Positions 29,490 through 38,360 of a stretch of DNA of 64,000 nucleotides are shown piece by piece. Both the position numbers and the translations under genes were made by a program. This stretch comes from VAXT01 sp963827725 (GTDB lineage Bacteria > Actinomycetota > Thermoleophilia > Gaiellales > Gaiellaceae). The notes under the pieces are model-generated. The model ran no database searches. It was given only the letters and a program-made list of their open reading frames with translations, and had not been told where the DNA came from. Location of the stretch: positions 930,001-994,000 of the forward strand of contig CAWHBM010000001.1 of the NCBI GenBank assembly GCA_963827725.1, given 5' to 3'. Numbering within the stretch: the stretch's first letter is position 1; every line of letters begins with the position of its first letter.

Positions 29490-30185
29490 CTACTTGAAGC
29501 GGACTCGCTCGCAGCCTCGGAGCCGGTCGCGCTTGTCGGCGCGGACCTTGTCCTTGCCGGGACCGCAGCGCACCTTGTCGCGCTTGCCGTCGCGGAGGTC
29601 GAGCGTGTCGGCGCCTGCGCCGGCGTTCACCGTGTCGGCCCCTGGGCCGCCGATGAGCAGGTCCTTGCCGGGGGAGCCGATGAGCGTGTCCTTGCCGGCG
29701 CCACCGTCGAGTGAGTCGTTGCCCGGTCCGCCGATCAGCGTGTCGTTTCCGGGACCGCCTTCGAGCTCGTCGTCGCCGTTCTCGCCGTCGAGCTCGTCGT
29801 CGCCTTCGTGGCCGGAGACATGGTCGTTTCCGTCGCCGGACTGGAAGGAGTCGTCGCCGTCACCACACGAGAGGTCGTCGTCCTCGAAGCCGGGGTCCTC
29901 ATCCTCGTCGTCGTTCAGAGGATTGAACGATTCGCCCTCGAGCTCCTCCTCTTCGGGCGGAGGCTCCTCGTCCTCGGGAGGATCGGTGAGCTCCTCGTCA
30001 CCTTCGATGAACTCTTCGTCCTCGGGGTCGGTGTACTCCTCATCGGCAGGCATGCATTCGTCCCCGCCGTTGGGCATCGCTACAGCCGGGGAGTTGCTCG
30101 TTCCGGCTGCCGGGCTCGACGCCGCCACCATGGCGGCAGCAAGCACGAGAATCGCAAGAGCTAGCGTGAGCCTCAGAATCTTCAA
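29490..30185 (-). CDS. Secreted RTX (hemolysin-type calcium-binding repeat) protein
   Basis: 231 aa. The start is placed at TTG 30185 because GGAG lies just upstream and it opens a signal peptide (LKILRLTLALAILVLAAAM). The 41 codons upstream in the open frame look non-coding. A very acidic linker (EEYTDPEDEEFIEGDEEL and more) is followed by about six nonapeptide repeats such as GGPGNDTLI, GGPGNDSLD and GGAGKDTLI, which build a calcium-binding beta roll. The C-terminus is basic. No enzyme domain is attached. Upstream it is divergent from the glycosyltransferase gene. Confidence 0.85.
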   Translation of the reverse strand: MKILRLTLALAILVLAAAMVAASSPAAGTSNSPAVAMPNGGDECMPADEEYTDPEDEEFIEGDEELTDPPEDEEPPPEEEELEGESFNPLNDDEDEDPGFEDDDLSCGDGDDSFQSGDGNDHVSGHEGDDELDGENGDDELEGGPGNDTLIGGPGNDSLDGGAGKDTLIGSPGKDLLIGGPGADTVNAGAGADTLDLRDGKRDKVRCGPGKDKVRADKRDRLRGCERVRFK

Positions 30186-30287
30186 GGGGGTCTCCTCAGG
30201 GCCGATTCGCCGCAGTGCGCGGCCTGTCTTGGGGCTATCGGCGGCCCCGGATCCGCCCTGTTCCCTCGAAGTGATGAAGATGCCCTG

Positions 30288-31529
30288 ATGCGAATCCTGC
30301 TCTGGCACGGCTATCTGCTCGGGGGAACGGGCTCAAACGTGTACACCCGCGCGCTCGCGCGCGAGTGGAGCCGCGCCGGCCACGAGGTCGTCGTTTTCTC
30401 GCAGGAGGCGAGCCCGGAGCAGTACGACCTGGGTGGCGCCGAGGTCGTGCGACCCGATATCGGCGGTCCGCTGCCGGTCTTCGTGCTCGACCGCTACGAA
30501 GGGCTCGTCGCGCAACGCCTTCCCGAGCTGACCGCCGTCGAGCGGGAACGCTACGTCGCGGCGAACGCGGACGCATTACGCGAGCACCTTCCCGCCGACC
30601 TCGTCTTCGCCAATCACGTTCTGCTCGGCGGGCCTGTCGCCGCTGCCACCGGAGCGCGCTTCGCGGTGAAGGCGCACGGCTCCGAGCTCGAGTACGCGAT
30701 GCGCGACAACCCGGAGCTCTCGGCGTGGGGGAAGGAGGCGCTCTCCCACGCGGAGGCCGTCTTCGTCGGCTCCGAGCACATCCGCGACGTGCTCGAAGAG
30801 GTCGTCGGCCACGTGGAACGGGTTCACGTCGTGCCGCCCGGCGTCGATGTCGACGAGTTCGTCCCCGCTCCCCGAGACCAAGCTCTACGCCGGCTGCTCG
30901 AGGAGAGCCGCGCGGATCCGCCCAACCCGAGGAACGCGAACGAGCGCCTGCCGGACGAGGGCAACGCAGACCGGCTCGAGGCCTTCCTTGCCGCTGACGA
31001 GCCGACTGTCCTCTACTTCGGCAAGCTCCTCCACAACAAGGGCGTCCACGTCCTGCTCGAGGCGCTCCGTGAAGTGGACGCCCGCGCGGTGATCGTCGGC
31101 TTCGGCGACTACCGGGCGGAGCTCGAGGCGCTGGCCCCGGAGCGGACCCTCTTCACAGGGCCGCTCGAGCACCGCCACCTCGCGCACCTGATACCGCTTA
31201 CCGATGTGACCGTGGTGCCGTCGATCTTCCCCGAGGCGTTCGGCATGGTCGCTGCGGAGGCAGCCGCCGCGGGCTCGCTGCCCCTCGTCGCAAACCACTC
31301 CGGCCTCGCAGAGATCGCTGCGGGTGTCGCGGAGGAGTACCCGGAGGCCCATCGCGACCTCACGAGCTTCGCGACCGGAGACGCCGAGGACCTCGCTTCA
31401 AAGCTGCGGGGCCTCCTTTCGCTCACTGCCGGCGAGCGAGCCGAGCTGGCCGAGGCCGCAAGGCGCGCGGTGGTCACTCGCTGGAGCTGGACAGGCGTCT
31501 CGCACCGCCTTCTGAAGCCCTTCGCGTAA
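30288..31529 (+). CDS. GT4-type glycosyltransferase
   Basis: 413 aa from ATG 30288. The N-terminal domain starts MRILLWHGYLLGGTGSNVYT, with a Gly loop that binds the sugar nucleotide; VVFSQEAS and VFANHVLLGGPVAAA follow. The C-terminal domain contains TVLYFGKLLHNKGVHVLLEAL and VPSIFPEAFGMVAAEAAAAG, the E-x7-E motif of the GT4 family, and a C-terminal WSWTGVSHRLL. The substrate is unknown; position beside a GCS2 ligase hints at small thiol or glycoside metabolism, only an inference. The next gene starts ten bases after the stop. Confidence 0.85.
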   Translation: MRILLWHGYLLGGTGSNVYTRALAREWSRAGHEVVVFSQEASPEQYDLGGAEVVRPDIGGPLPVFVLDRYEGLVAQRLPELTAVERERYVAANADALREHLPADLVFANHVLLGGPVAAATGARFAVKAHGSELEYAMRDNPELSAWGKEALSHAEAVFVGSEHIRDVLEEVVGHVERVHVVPPGVDVDEFVPAPRDQALRRLLEESRADPPNPRNANERLPDEGNADRLEAFLAADEPTVLYFGKLLHNKGVHVLLEALREVDARAVIVGFGDYRAELEALAPERTLFTGPLEHRHLAHLIPLTDVTVVPSIFPEAFGMVAAEAAAAGSLPLVANHSGLAEIAAGVAEEYPEAHRDLTSFATGDAEDLASKLRGLLSLTAGERAELAEAARRAVVTRWSWTGVSHRLLKPFA

Positions 31530-31538
31530 CCTCTCGCC

Positions 31539-32693
31539 GTGGCGGAGGCGACGCTAACCGCCGACGAGCAGCTGCGCCTCGCGCGTGAGCAGTACGAGTC
31601 GGCAGAAGATTTCACGGTCGCCGTGGAAGAGGAGTTCGCGATCCTCGACCCGGAGACCCTGTCGCTCACGAATCGCTTCGAGGAGCTGAAAGCCGCCGCC
31701 CAGGGCACGGAGCTCGAGGAGCACCTCGTCGGTGAGCTGATCGCGTCAGAGGTCGAAGTACGGACGGGACGCTGCGACACCTTCGCCGAAGTCGTCGCGC
31801 GAATTCCGGAACGCCGCGCGCAGCTGGGCGCGCTCGCCGAGAAGCTCGGCGTCAACCTCGGCGCCACCGGCACCCATCCGTGGAGCCCCTGGCAGGAGCA
31901 ACGGATCATCGACACGCCGCACTACCGGGTTCGTGACGAGCTCTTGCGTTACGTCGTCTGGCGCAACAACTCGTTCGGCATCCACGTTCACGTTGCGATC
32001 CGTGGGGTCGACCGAGCTGTGCAGGTGACCGACGGCCTGCGGGCCTATCTCCCCGAGCTGCTTGCGCTGTCGGCGAGCTCGCCCTTCGTCGAGAACGTGA
32101 ACACCGGCCTTCACTCCGCGCGCACCGAGATCTTCACCCGCCTCTTCCCGCGCTGCGGGGTGCCCGACGTCTACGGCGACTGGCGCACCTTCGAGCGCTA
32201 CGTCCGGTTCCTCTTCGACACCGGCTCGATCAAAGACCACACGGAGATGTGGTGGAGCGTCCGTCCGCACCTGTCATTCCCGACCGTCGAGATGCGCATC
32301 GCCGACGCGCAGCCACTCCAGGAGGAGGCGATCTCGCTCGCGGCGCTCATTTACTCGCTCACCGCCAGGATCGCGCGCGCGATCGACGAGGGCGAGCCCG
32401 TGCTGCTGCCAACGAACCGCGAGATCGAAGAGAACTTATGGCGCGCGATCCGCTGGGGCCTCTCGGGCGAGATGATCGACCTTCGCACCCATGAGGTGAG
32501 GCCGACGCGCGCCGCGATCGAAGAGCTGATCGAGTGGGTGCAGCCGGTCGCCGAGGAGCTCGGCGCTGCGGAATACCTGACCGTCCCGACCGCGAATGCC
32601 GCCGAGCGCCAGATCGCACGGCACGAGGAGGGCGCATCGCTCGAGGAGATCTACGCGGAGCAGGTCCGACCGAAGGAGGCAGTTAGTGGCTGA
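31539..32693 (+). CDS. GCS2-type carboxylate-amine ligase (glutamate-cysteine ligase family, YbdK-like)
   Basis: 384 aa. The start is GTG 31539, with TAACCT six bases upstream. Motifs of the GCS2 fold: TVAVEEEFAILDPETLSL (metal/ATP Glu residues), HLVGELIASEVEVRTGRC, GVNLGATGTHPWSPW, WRNNSFGIHVHVAIRG and ALSASSPFVENVNTGLHSAR, then WWSVRPHLSFPTVEMRIAD. These enzymes join an amino acid to glutamate or similar using ATP; YbdK itself has only weak glutamate-cysteine ligase activity. Product uncertain. The C-terminal end overlaps the DUF1844 start by eight bases. Confidence 0.88.
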   Translation: MAEATLTADEQLRLAREQYESAEDFTVAVEEEFAILDPETLSLTNRFEELKAAAQGTELEEHLVGELIASEVEVRTGRCDTFAEVVARIPERRAQLGALAEKLGVNLGATGTHPWSPWQEQRIIDTPHYRVRDELLRYVVWRNNSFGIHVHVAIRGVDRAVQVTDGLRAYLPELLALSASSPFVENVNTGLHSARTEIFTRLFPRCGVPDVYGDWRTFERYVRFLFDTGSIKDHTEMWWSVRPHLSFPTVEMRIADAQPLQEEAISLAALIYSLTARIARAIDEGEPVLLPTNREIEENLWRAIRWGLSGEMIDLRTHEVRPTRAAIEELIEWVQPVAEELGAAEYLTVPTANAAERQIARHEEGASLEEIYAEQVRPKEAVSG

Positions 32694-33009
32694 CGAGCCG
32701 GAACAGCAGCAGCAGCAGGAAGAGGAGCTCTCCGCGGAGGAGATCCTCGAGCACATCCGGCAGATGAAGGTCTCCGATCTGCTGCTCTCGACGATCTCGA
32801 CAGTCGCGCAGCTCGGCTTCGCAAAGCTCGCGCCTGCGGGCCGGGACCTCGAGCAGGCGAAGCTCGCGATCGAGTCGCTCAGCGCTCTGGTCCCGGTGCT
32901 GGAGGGATCGGTCCCGGAAGAGGTCTTGCGTGACTTCAACCAGGTGACGGCGAACCTTCAGTTGGCGTACGCGAAAGCTGTTGAGGAGAAGCCCGAAAGC
33001 CAGGCATGA
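32686..33009 (+). CDS. DUF1844 protein
   Basis: 107 aa from GTG 32686, with a strong AAGGAGG just upstream inside the preceding gene, so translation is coupled. A Gln/Glu-rich head (EPEQQQQQEEELSAEEILE) precedes the DUF1844 core: MKVSDLLLSTISTVAQLGFAKL, DLEQAKLAIESLSALVPVL and LRDFNQVTANLQLAYAK. It is entirely helical, with no catalytic motif. Function unknown; it is often found in conserved actinobacterial neighbourhoods. Confidence 0.85.
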   Translation: MADEPEQQQQQEEELSAEEILEHIRQMKVSDLLLSTISTVAQLGFAKLAPAGRDLEQAKLAIESLSALVPVLEGSVPEEVLRDFNQVTANLQLAYAKAVEEKPESQA

Positions 33010-33013
33010 AGCT

Positions 33014-34207
33014 CTACGAGTGCGCCCAGATGACCGCGCCGACCGGGACTGCGGCGACTAGGCCCAGCCCGAGCACGATCCAGCCCAGCGTGTGATCGCC
33101 GTCCCCGCCTGACGTGCCGGCGGCCGGCGCTGGCCTGGCGACGGCAGCGGTGCGGTACACGTAGGTCGTCGAGCTCGGGCCCATCTGGTCGGGGTTTGCG
33201 AGGAACATGTCGTACTGCCGCTTCCGCGCGTACGTGAGCTCGAGTGCGATCGTGCCGGCCAGTCGTGTCCGCGGATCCTGGGACGGCTTGACCGGATCCG
33301 GGATCTCTGCCGTTCGCACGCGAAGATCCAGCCTGGGGGCCGACGCGTTCAGCGCCTGGCCGCGCAGCACGAGTCGAAGCTGGGTGCGCCGCACGCCGTC
33401 CAGGAGGCCGGACACGGGGACCACTCCGTCAGGGGCGCCGCGGAGCCTCGCCGTGCCGGGAGCGAAACTCAGCGTGCCGTCGAGCCGCAGCGGGGCGGCG
33501 ACTCGAGCTTCGACCGGTGTGGACGGCCCCTGCAGCCGGATGTTCAGGCCTTCGGCGGAGACGCCGCGCCGAATCGCCGATCGGATCCGGCCGAGAACGA
33601 CGGCAAGGTCGCCCGGATGAGGATCGGCCGTGAAGGACTTTGCAGTCGCAGCCGTGGCGTTCTCGGCAATGAGCGTCACCTGGAGATCACCGCTGCGCTT
33701 CTCGCCGGGCGCGAGCTCGGTCCCGTCCACCTCGGTCTCGATCCGGACGCGAAGCGGGAGCGCCCCCACGCTCTCGGCCGGGCGGAGGTCGGCCCAGGCC
33801 GCAAGGACTCGCTCCCCGGGCGAGAAGCCCTGCCAGAGAATCTGATTCGTGCGTCGTCCGGGTGGCGACTCCGTCCCCGGGCCGGGGAGGACGGTTTGGA
33901 CGGGAGCCGGGACCGTGAAGACGTAGTTCCCGGGCCGCGTGACGTCGATTCTGTGCAGCACGCGGACCGAATGGGGCGTGCCGTCGTCTTCGAGCCCGAC
34001 GACGACTCGCTCGCGAGTGGCCAGCCGTCCGATGAAGAACGGGTTGAGCGGGAGCACCCCCGTCGTGGCAGGCGCGAGTGGGGGAGTCGTGGGCAGGACC
34101 GTCGGCGGCCAGGGCAGCGACACGACCTGGGTCTGCGCCTCGCCGGTAGGCACGGCAACGACGACTGCGAAGGCGGCACAGATCGTGATCAGAAGCCGGC
34201 CGTTCAT
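33014..34207 (-). CDS. Hypothetical secreted/membrane-anchored protein linked to the ABC operon
   Basis: 397 aa. It has an N-terminal signal peptide (LLITICAAFAVVVAVPTGEAQ), a Pro-rich stretch (PWPPTVLPTTPPLAPATTG), a mostly beta extracellular region of about 320 residues and one C-terminal membrane helix (TLGWIVLGLGLVAAVPVGAV). This is the layout of a type I surface protein. The ATG is interlocked with the stop of the ABC binding-protein gene (TGATG), so it is the last gene of the ABC operon. I do not recognise a family. It may help the transporter or be a cell-envelope protein carried along. Confidence 0.7.
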   Translation of the reverse strand: MNGRLLITICAAFAVVVAVPTGEAQTQVVSLPWPPTVLPTTPPLAPATTGVLPLNPFFIGRLATRERVVVGLEDDGTPHSVRVLHRIDVTRPGNYVFTVPAPVQTVLPGPGTESPPGRRTNQILWQGFSPGERVLAAWADLRPAESVGALPLRVRIETEVDGTELAPGEKRSGDLQVTLIAENATAATAKSFTADPHPGDLAVVLGRIRSAIRRGVSAEGLNIRLQGPSTPVEARVAAPLRLDGTLSFAPGTARLRGAPDGVVPVSGLLDGVRRTQLRLVLRGQALNASAPRLDLRVRTAEIPDPVKPSQDPRTRLAGTIALELTYARKRQYDMFLANPDQMGPSSTTYVYRTAAVARPAPAAGTSGGDGDHTLGWIVLGLGLVAAVPVGAVIWAHS

Positions 34208-35424
34208 CAGCGCCGCTGCTCGAGCTGCGCAAGCGTTGCCGAGAGAGGGTCGTCTTTCACCGGCGAATAGATCATGCCTCCGAAGCGCGCGAAGTAGACG
34301 TCGTCGTCGACCACGCCTTCGTGGTTGTTCTCGTTGAAGCCGCGTTGGTCGCCGTTTGCTCCCTGAACCGAGACCTGGTTCATCGCCGCGAGCACCTTCT
34401 CCGGGTCCTTGACGCCGCCCGCGCTCTCGATCGCGGCGGCGAGCACGTTGACGAAGTCGTACGAGTACATCGCGTAGTCGGGAGGCTGGACGACCTCTTC
34501 GCCTTCGGGTGTCTTCACTCCGACGGGCTGCACCCCAAAGCGCTCTTCGAGGGAGCGCTGGAATGCGAGGAACGGCCCGGACCCGACCTCGGCTGTCGGC
34601 CTCCCGGCCGCGAAGGTCAGGCCATCGACCCAGTCGGGATGATTCGCGAGCTGCTGGCGGACGAGCGGATCCTCGCCGGCTGCCGGCGTGTAGACCGGGA
34701 CGTTCCAGCCGGAGCCGCGCGCGGCGGCGATCGCTCCGGCGATCGTCGTCGGCTCCCCCCAGACGAGCAGCGCGTTTGCGCCCGAGCGCCGGGCACGCAG
34801 CATCTCGGGAGCTAGGTCCGGCGAGTCGGCAGGGACCGTCAGCCGGATAGCAACGGCCTCCTCGTTGACGGCGAACGCCTGCCGTAGCGCCTTCAGCCCC
34901 TCCTGACCGTACGAGGAGTCGTCGACGACGAGGCCGATCCGCAAGCCCTTCGGAATGAGGTACTCGGCCAGGCGGAACGCCATCCCGCGATCGGTCGGCG
35001 CGATGCGAAAGACGTTTGGGCGCTCGACCGGATCGACGAGCCCGACACCGCCCTGGTACGTGATGCCGAGCGGGCGGGACGCGTCCGCCGCGATTCGCCA
35101 GGAGGCATTGACGCCGGTCCCCTCGTCCACGATCGCGACCGCGCCGTCGGCCAGCGCGCGCCGCACGTTTCCAACGGCCGTTCGAGCCGACAGGCCCGAG
35201 TCGTAGCGCTTGATGCGGAAGCGGTACGTGCCCTCATCAGTGGTCACCACTGCGTCGTCGGCCGCGAGCTCGGCACCGTTGGCAATCGTCTCCCCGACGT
35301 ACGGAATCCGTGAGAACGGGGCATTGACCGCGATCAGAAGCGTCTTGTCGCTCCCCTTCGAGTCGCTCTCGCCGCAAGCGGGCGCGAGGCAGCACAGGAC
35401 CACTAAAAGGAGAAGCCGGTTCAA
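34207..35424 (-). CDS. Branched-chain amino acid-type ABC transporter substrate-binding lipoprotein
   Basis: 405 aa from TTG 35424 (GGGAG upstream). The start gives NRLLLLVVLCCLAPAC, a lipoprotein signal with lipobox LAPAC. The mature part is a periplasmic-binding-protein type I fold of the LivK/Leu-Ile-Val group: NAPFSRIPYVGETIANGAEL, AVAIVDEGTGVNASW, RIGLVVDDSSYGQEGLKAL, GANALLVWGEPTTIAGAI, and YSYDFVNVLAAAIESAGG. It would be anchored on the outer face of the membrane and pass ligand to the LivH/LivM permease encoded upstream. The ligand may be an amino acid or a related carboxylate. Confidence 0.9.
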   Translation of the reverse strand: MNRLLLLVVLCCLAPACGESDSKGSDKTLLIAVNAPFSRIPYVGETIANGAELAADDAVVTTDEGTYRFRIKRYDSGLSARTAVGNVRRALADGAVAIVDEGTGVNASWRIAADASRPLGITYQGGVGLVDPVERPNVFRIAPTDRGMAFRLAEYLIPKGLRIGLVVDDSSYGQEGLKALRQAFAVNEEAVAIRLTVPADSPDLAPEMLRARRSGANALLVWGEPTTIAGAIAAARGSGWNVPVYTPAAGEDPLVRQQLANHPDWVDGLTFAAGRPTAEVGSGPFLAFQRSLEERFGVQPVGVKTPEGEEVVQPPDYAMYSYDFVNVLAAAIESAGGVKDPEKVLAAMNQVSVQGANGDQRGFNENNHEGVVDDDVYFARFGGMIYSPVKDDPLSATLAQLEQRR

Positions 35425-35437
35425 GAGGCTCCCAATG

Positions 35438-37288
35438 CTAGATCGAGCGGTGGCCCAGGTAGGCGGTTCGCACGTCTGCGTTCGCGGTGACCTCGGCGAG
35501 GGTTCCGAAGGCAATGCGCCTCCCGGCCGCGAGCACGGTCACCTCGTCGGCGACCCGGCGAACGAAGCGGAGATTGTGCTCGATCAGGAGGAGCGCGAGG
35601 CCCTTGCCGCGGAGCTCCTGGAGCAGCTCCGCGAGTCGATCCAGTTCGACGGAAGAAGCACCGGCGGCGGGCTCGTCGAGCAGGAGCACCCGCGGTTCGG
35701 TTGCAAGTGCCGACGCGAGCATGAGCAGACGCTGCTCGTGGCCCGACAGCTCGGCGGCGGGGCGCTCACGAGACTCCAGGAGGCCGACGAGCTCGAGCGC
35801 GCCGAGCGCCCGCCCCTCCGCGTTCGCTTCTTCGGCTCGTGCCTTCGGGGTCCGGAAGAGCGTCCGGAAGGGGCCGGACCGGCTGCGGCGGAGGCCGGCT
35901 CCGACCAGAGCATGCTCGAGGACGGTCAGGTCGGGGAAGATTTGAGTCGTCTGTTGAGTGCTGACGATCCCGCGCCGAGCCCGCTCGCGCTGGGGCAACG
36001 CGTCCAGCCGGTCTTCCCCGAGTGCGATCGACCCGGAGTCGGGCCGCAGATCGCCCGCGAGGGCCCGTAGTGCGGTTGTCTTGCCGGACCCGTTCGGGCC
36101 GATCAGCGCATGCACGGCTCCGGGCCTCAAGTCGAGGTCGAGGTCGTCGAGCGCTACGAGGCTCTCGAAGCGCTTCGAGAGGCCGCGTGCTGCCAACGGT
36201 GAGGGGCTCTCCACGCCAGGCGGTTCCACGGCCTGCGCCGCCGCCGAAACGACCTTTCCCGACGGGCCGCGGTGCTTCGTCCACAAGCCACGCACCCCCG
36301 GGAGCAGCCCAACTCCGCCCAATCCGAGGACGAGCAGAAGGCCATAGGCGGTCAGCATCTCGTCGAGCCGCCCCGGCGGCAGCCCGCGCAGCGCGCCCAC
36401 CTGCTCGGCTGCGTACGAGAAAGCGGCGATGGCGAGGAGCCCGACGACGGGGCCGAGTGGGGTCCGGACGCCGCCGACGATGACGGCGACGAACAGCGTG
36501 AACGAGAGGATCGGCCCGTACGCGGACGGGTCGGCAACCTGCGCGAGCTCCACTCCGAGCGCTCCGGCGACTCCCGCGATCGCGGCCGAGGCCGTCAACG
36601 CACCGAGTCGGAGCCGGGCGACGGGAACGCCGAGCGCGAGCGCGGGGTCGGGGTGCTCACGTGCGGCGCCGAGCGCAAGGCCGGGCGCCCGCCGGGCGAG
36701 GACGGCAAACGCAATCACCGCGAGCGCAACGAGCACGACGCCGATCTCGTAGTGGGCTGTCGGCGTCAGCGTCCGGCCGAAGACCGTGGCCTGGGGCAGA
36801 ACGAGACCCTGGGCGCCGCCAGAGATTCCCGGGAACGAGAGGAGGATCAGGGCGACGATCCAGCTCAGGATCCAGGTGCTGACAGCGACGAAGGCTCCTC
36901 GCAGCCGGCCGGTCGCGAGCCCCGTCAGACCGCCTGCGGCTGCGGCTGCGAGGACGGCGAGCAGGATCGACGGAAGAAGCGGCCAGCCCCATTTCGCGCG
37001 CGCGATCGCCTCCGCGAAGGCACCGATTCCGAGGAAGGCGCCCTGCCCCAGCGAGGGGATTCCCGCCAGGCCGACTGCGTAGGCAAGCCCGACCGCAGCA
37101 AGGGCCAGGTACACCCAGGCCGCGAGGTCGGGCATGCGGCCGGAGAGCGGCAGGACGGCCGGCGCGACCAACGCGGCCGCGATCGCGAGCGCGATGAGCG
37201 TCGCCCGGCGGCTCCAGCCCGCGCGGATATCGCGGCCCGCCGCCGCGAGAGCCCGGCCGGTCTGCCCGAGGGCGGCCGTCGTGCTCAT
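35438..37288 (-). CDS. Fused branched-chain amino acid ABC permease (LivM) and ATPase (LivG)
   Basis: 616 aa from ATG 37288, which overlaps the livH stop (ATGA). Residues about 1-345 are a LivM-type permease of roughly ten helices with GLAGIPSLGQGAFLGIGAF and LFVAVIVGGVRTPLGPVVG. A linker leads to an ABC ATPase: Walker A GPNGSGKTTALRAL, Q-loop region STQQTTQIFPDLTVLEH, a divergent signature AELSGHEQRLLMLASAL, Walker B RVLLLDEPAAGAS, and H-loop LLLIEHNLRFV, ending like LivG proteins (AYLGH). Permease-ATPase fusions of this type are known. No separate LivF ATPase is in the window, so the fused ATPase may homodimerise. Confidence 0.9.
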   Translation of the reverse strand: MSTTAALGQTGRALAAAGRDIRAGWSRRATLIALAIAAALVAPAVLPLSGRMPDLAAWVYLALAAVGLAYAVGLAGIPSLGQGAFLGIGAFAEAIARAKWGWPLLPSILLAVLAAAAAGGLTGLATGRLRGAFVAVSTWILSWIVALILLSFPGISGGAQGLVLPQATVFGRTLTPTAHYEIGVVLVALAVIAFAVLARRAPGLALGAAREHPDPALALGVPVARLRLGALTASAAIAGVAGALGVELAQVADPSAYGPILSFTLFVAVIVGGVRTPLGPVVGLLAIAAFSYAAEQVGALRGLPPGRLDEMLTAYGLLLVLGLGGVGLLPGVRGLWTKHRGPSGKVVSAAAQAVEPPGVESPSPLAARGLSKRFESLVALDDLDLDLRPGAVHALIGPNGSGKTTALRALAGDLRPDSGSIALGEDRLDALPQRERARRGIVSTQQTTQIFPDLTVLEHALVGAGLRRSRSGPFRTLFRTPKARAEEANAEGRALGALELVGLLESRERPAAELSGHEQRLLMLASALATEPRVLLLDEPAAGASSVELDRLAELLQELRGKGLALLLIEHNLRFVRRVADEVTVLAAGRRIAFGTLAEVTANADVRTAYLGHRSI

Positions 37289-38224
37289 GCGCGACCGAAC
37301 AATGGCGTGTCGGAGCGAAGGGAGCGATAGGCGATCAGGCCGATGGCGAATGCCAGCGGGAGGATCTCGCCGTACTGAGGCCCGAGGCCGAAATCGGCGA
37401 TGCGGAGGTTGTCGATTGCCGCCTCCGCGAGACCCAGGCCGAGGCCCGCGGCGAAGGCGGCCCACGGCGAGCCGAATCGGACGATCAGCGCCGCGACGAG
37501 ACCCTTCAGCCCGAGCAAGGTGCCCGTGTCGACCGAGAACGGGGCGGACGGAGCTGCCGCGACCGCGGCGACCGCCGCCAGAGCGCCGACGACCCCGAAC
37601 GTCAGCGCCACGAGCCCCTCGACGGGGAGGCCGACGAACCGCGCTCCCTCGACGTCCGAGGAGATCGCCTGCAGCCCGCGCCCATATCTCGTGCGCTCGA
37701 GAGCCCAGGCGGCGAGCGCGGCGAGCAGCACGGCCAGGGCGATGACGAAGAACGACCGTACCTGAACGCGTCGCGCCCGCGATCGTGACGAGGCCGTCGT
37801 GACCGATCCTGTCGAACGGAATCGGGTCCGGGAAGACGTACGCAGGCCGCGTGAAGGTCGCACCGATCATGCTCCGGAGAGCGAACGCGATCGCAAGCGT
37901 GGCGGCAACCCAGCCCAGGGTCGAGCCGCGCAGGAGATACGGCTCGATGAAGAGCACGTACGTTGCAGCCGCGAGCGCCATGCACACGACGAGAGCCACG
38001 ACGAGTGCGACCAGGAAGCGTCCGAGGCCGATGCTCGTCTGGCTGACCGGCGCCGTTCCGGCAGCCACGAGCAAGGTGGCGAACACGGCGAATGCGACGA
38101 GGTCGCCGAACGCGAAGTAGACGATCCCCGTGAGCCGGTAGATGAGCGAGTGCCCGATGGCGAAGATGCCGTAGATGCCGCCGGCGGCGAGTCCGGTGAC
38201 GATCACCTGGACGATCAGGCTCAC
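37285..38224 (-). CDS. Branched-chain amino acid ABC permease LivH, one frameshift
   Basis: About 312 aa from GTG 38224. The first half has VIVTGLAAGGIYGIFAIGHSL and LTGIVYFAFGDLVAFAVFA, typical of LivH, up to FDRIGHDGLVTIAG. A one-base shift near 37775 is needed to continue in VRSFFVIALAVLLAALAAWA, RYGRGLQAISSDVEGARFVGL and GGLV-like downstream helices ending DTPLFGRA. All expected helices are present across the two frames, so the break is probably a read error. TAGTGT lies six bases before the GTG, with no ribosome site. It is the first gene of the operon livH-livMG-binding protein-hypothetical. Confidence 0.85.
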
Positions 38225-38230
38225 GGGAGG

Positions 38231-38236
38231 ACACTA
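38231..38236 (-). promoter_or_regulatory. Probable -10 of the livH operon
   Basis: On the minus strand TAGTGT ends six bases before GTG 38224. There is no ribosome site, so the transcript is probably leaderless. Confidence 0.4.
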
Positions 38237-38360
38237 CTCAGCGGCCGTGTCGACGAGCTCGTCGCCGCTGCAAAGATGGGCCGGTCGGCCTATGGACGAT
38301 CGTCTATTTGACTGATAAGAAGAGACCGGCAAGGTCAATCAGGTACGAGGGGGGAACATC

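Noticed and set aside
29490..30308. Longer RTX-like protein starting at 30308
   Set aside because: The extra residues lack coding character and overlap the divergent glycosyltransferase start; TTG 30185 has a ribosome site and opens a signal peptide.
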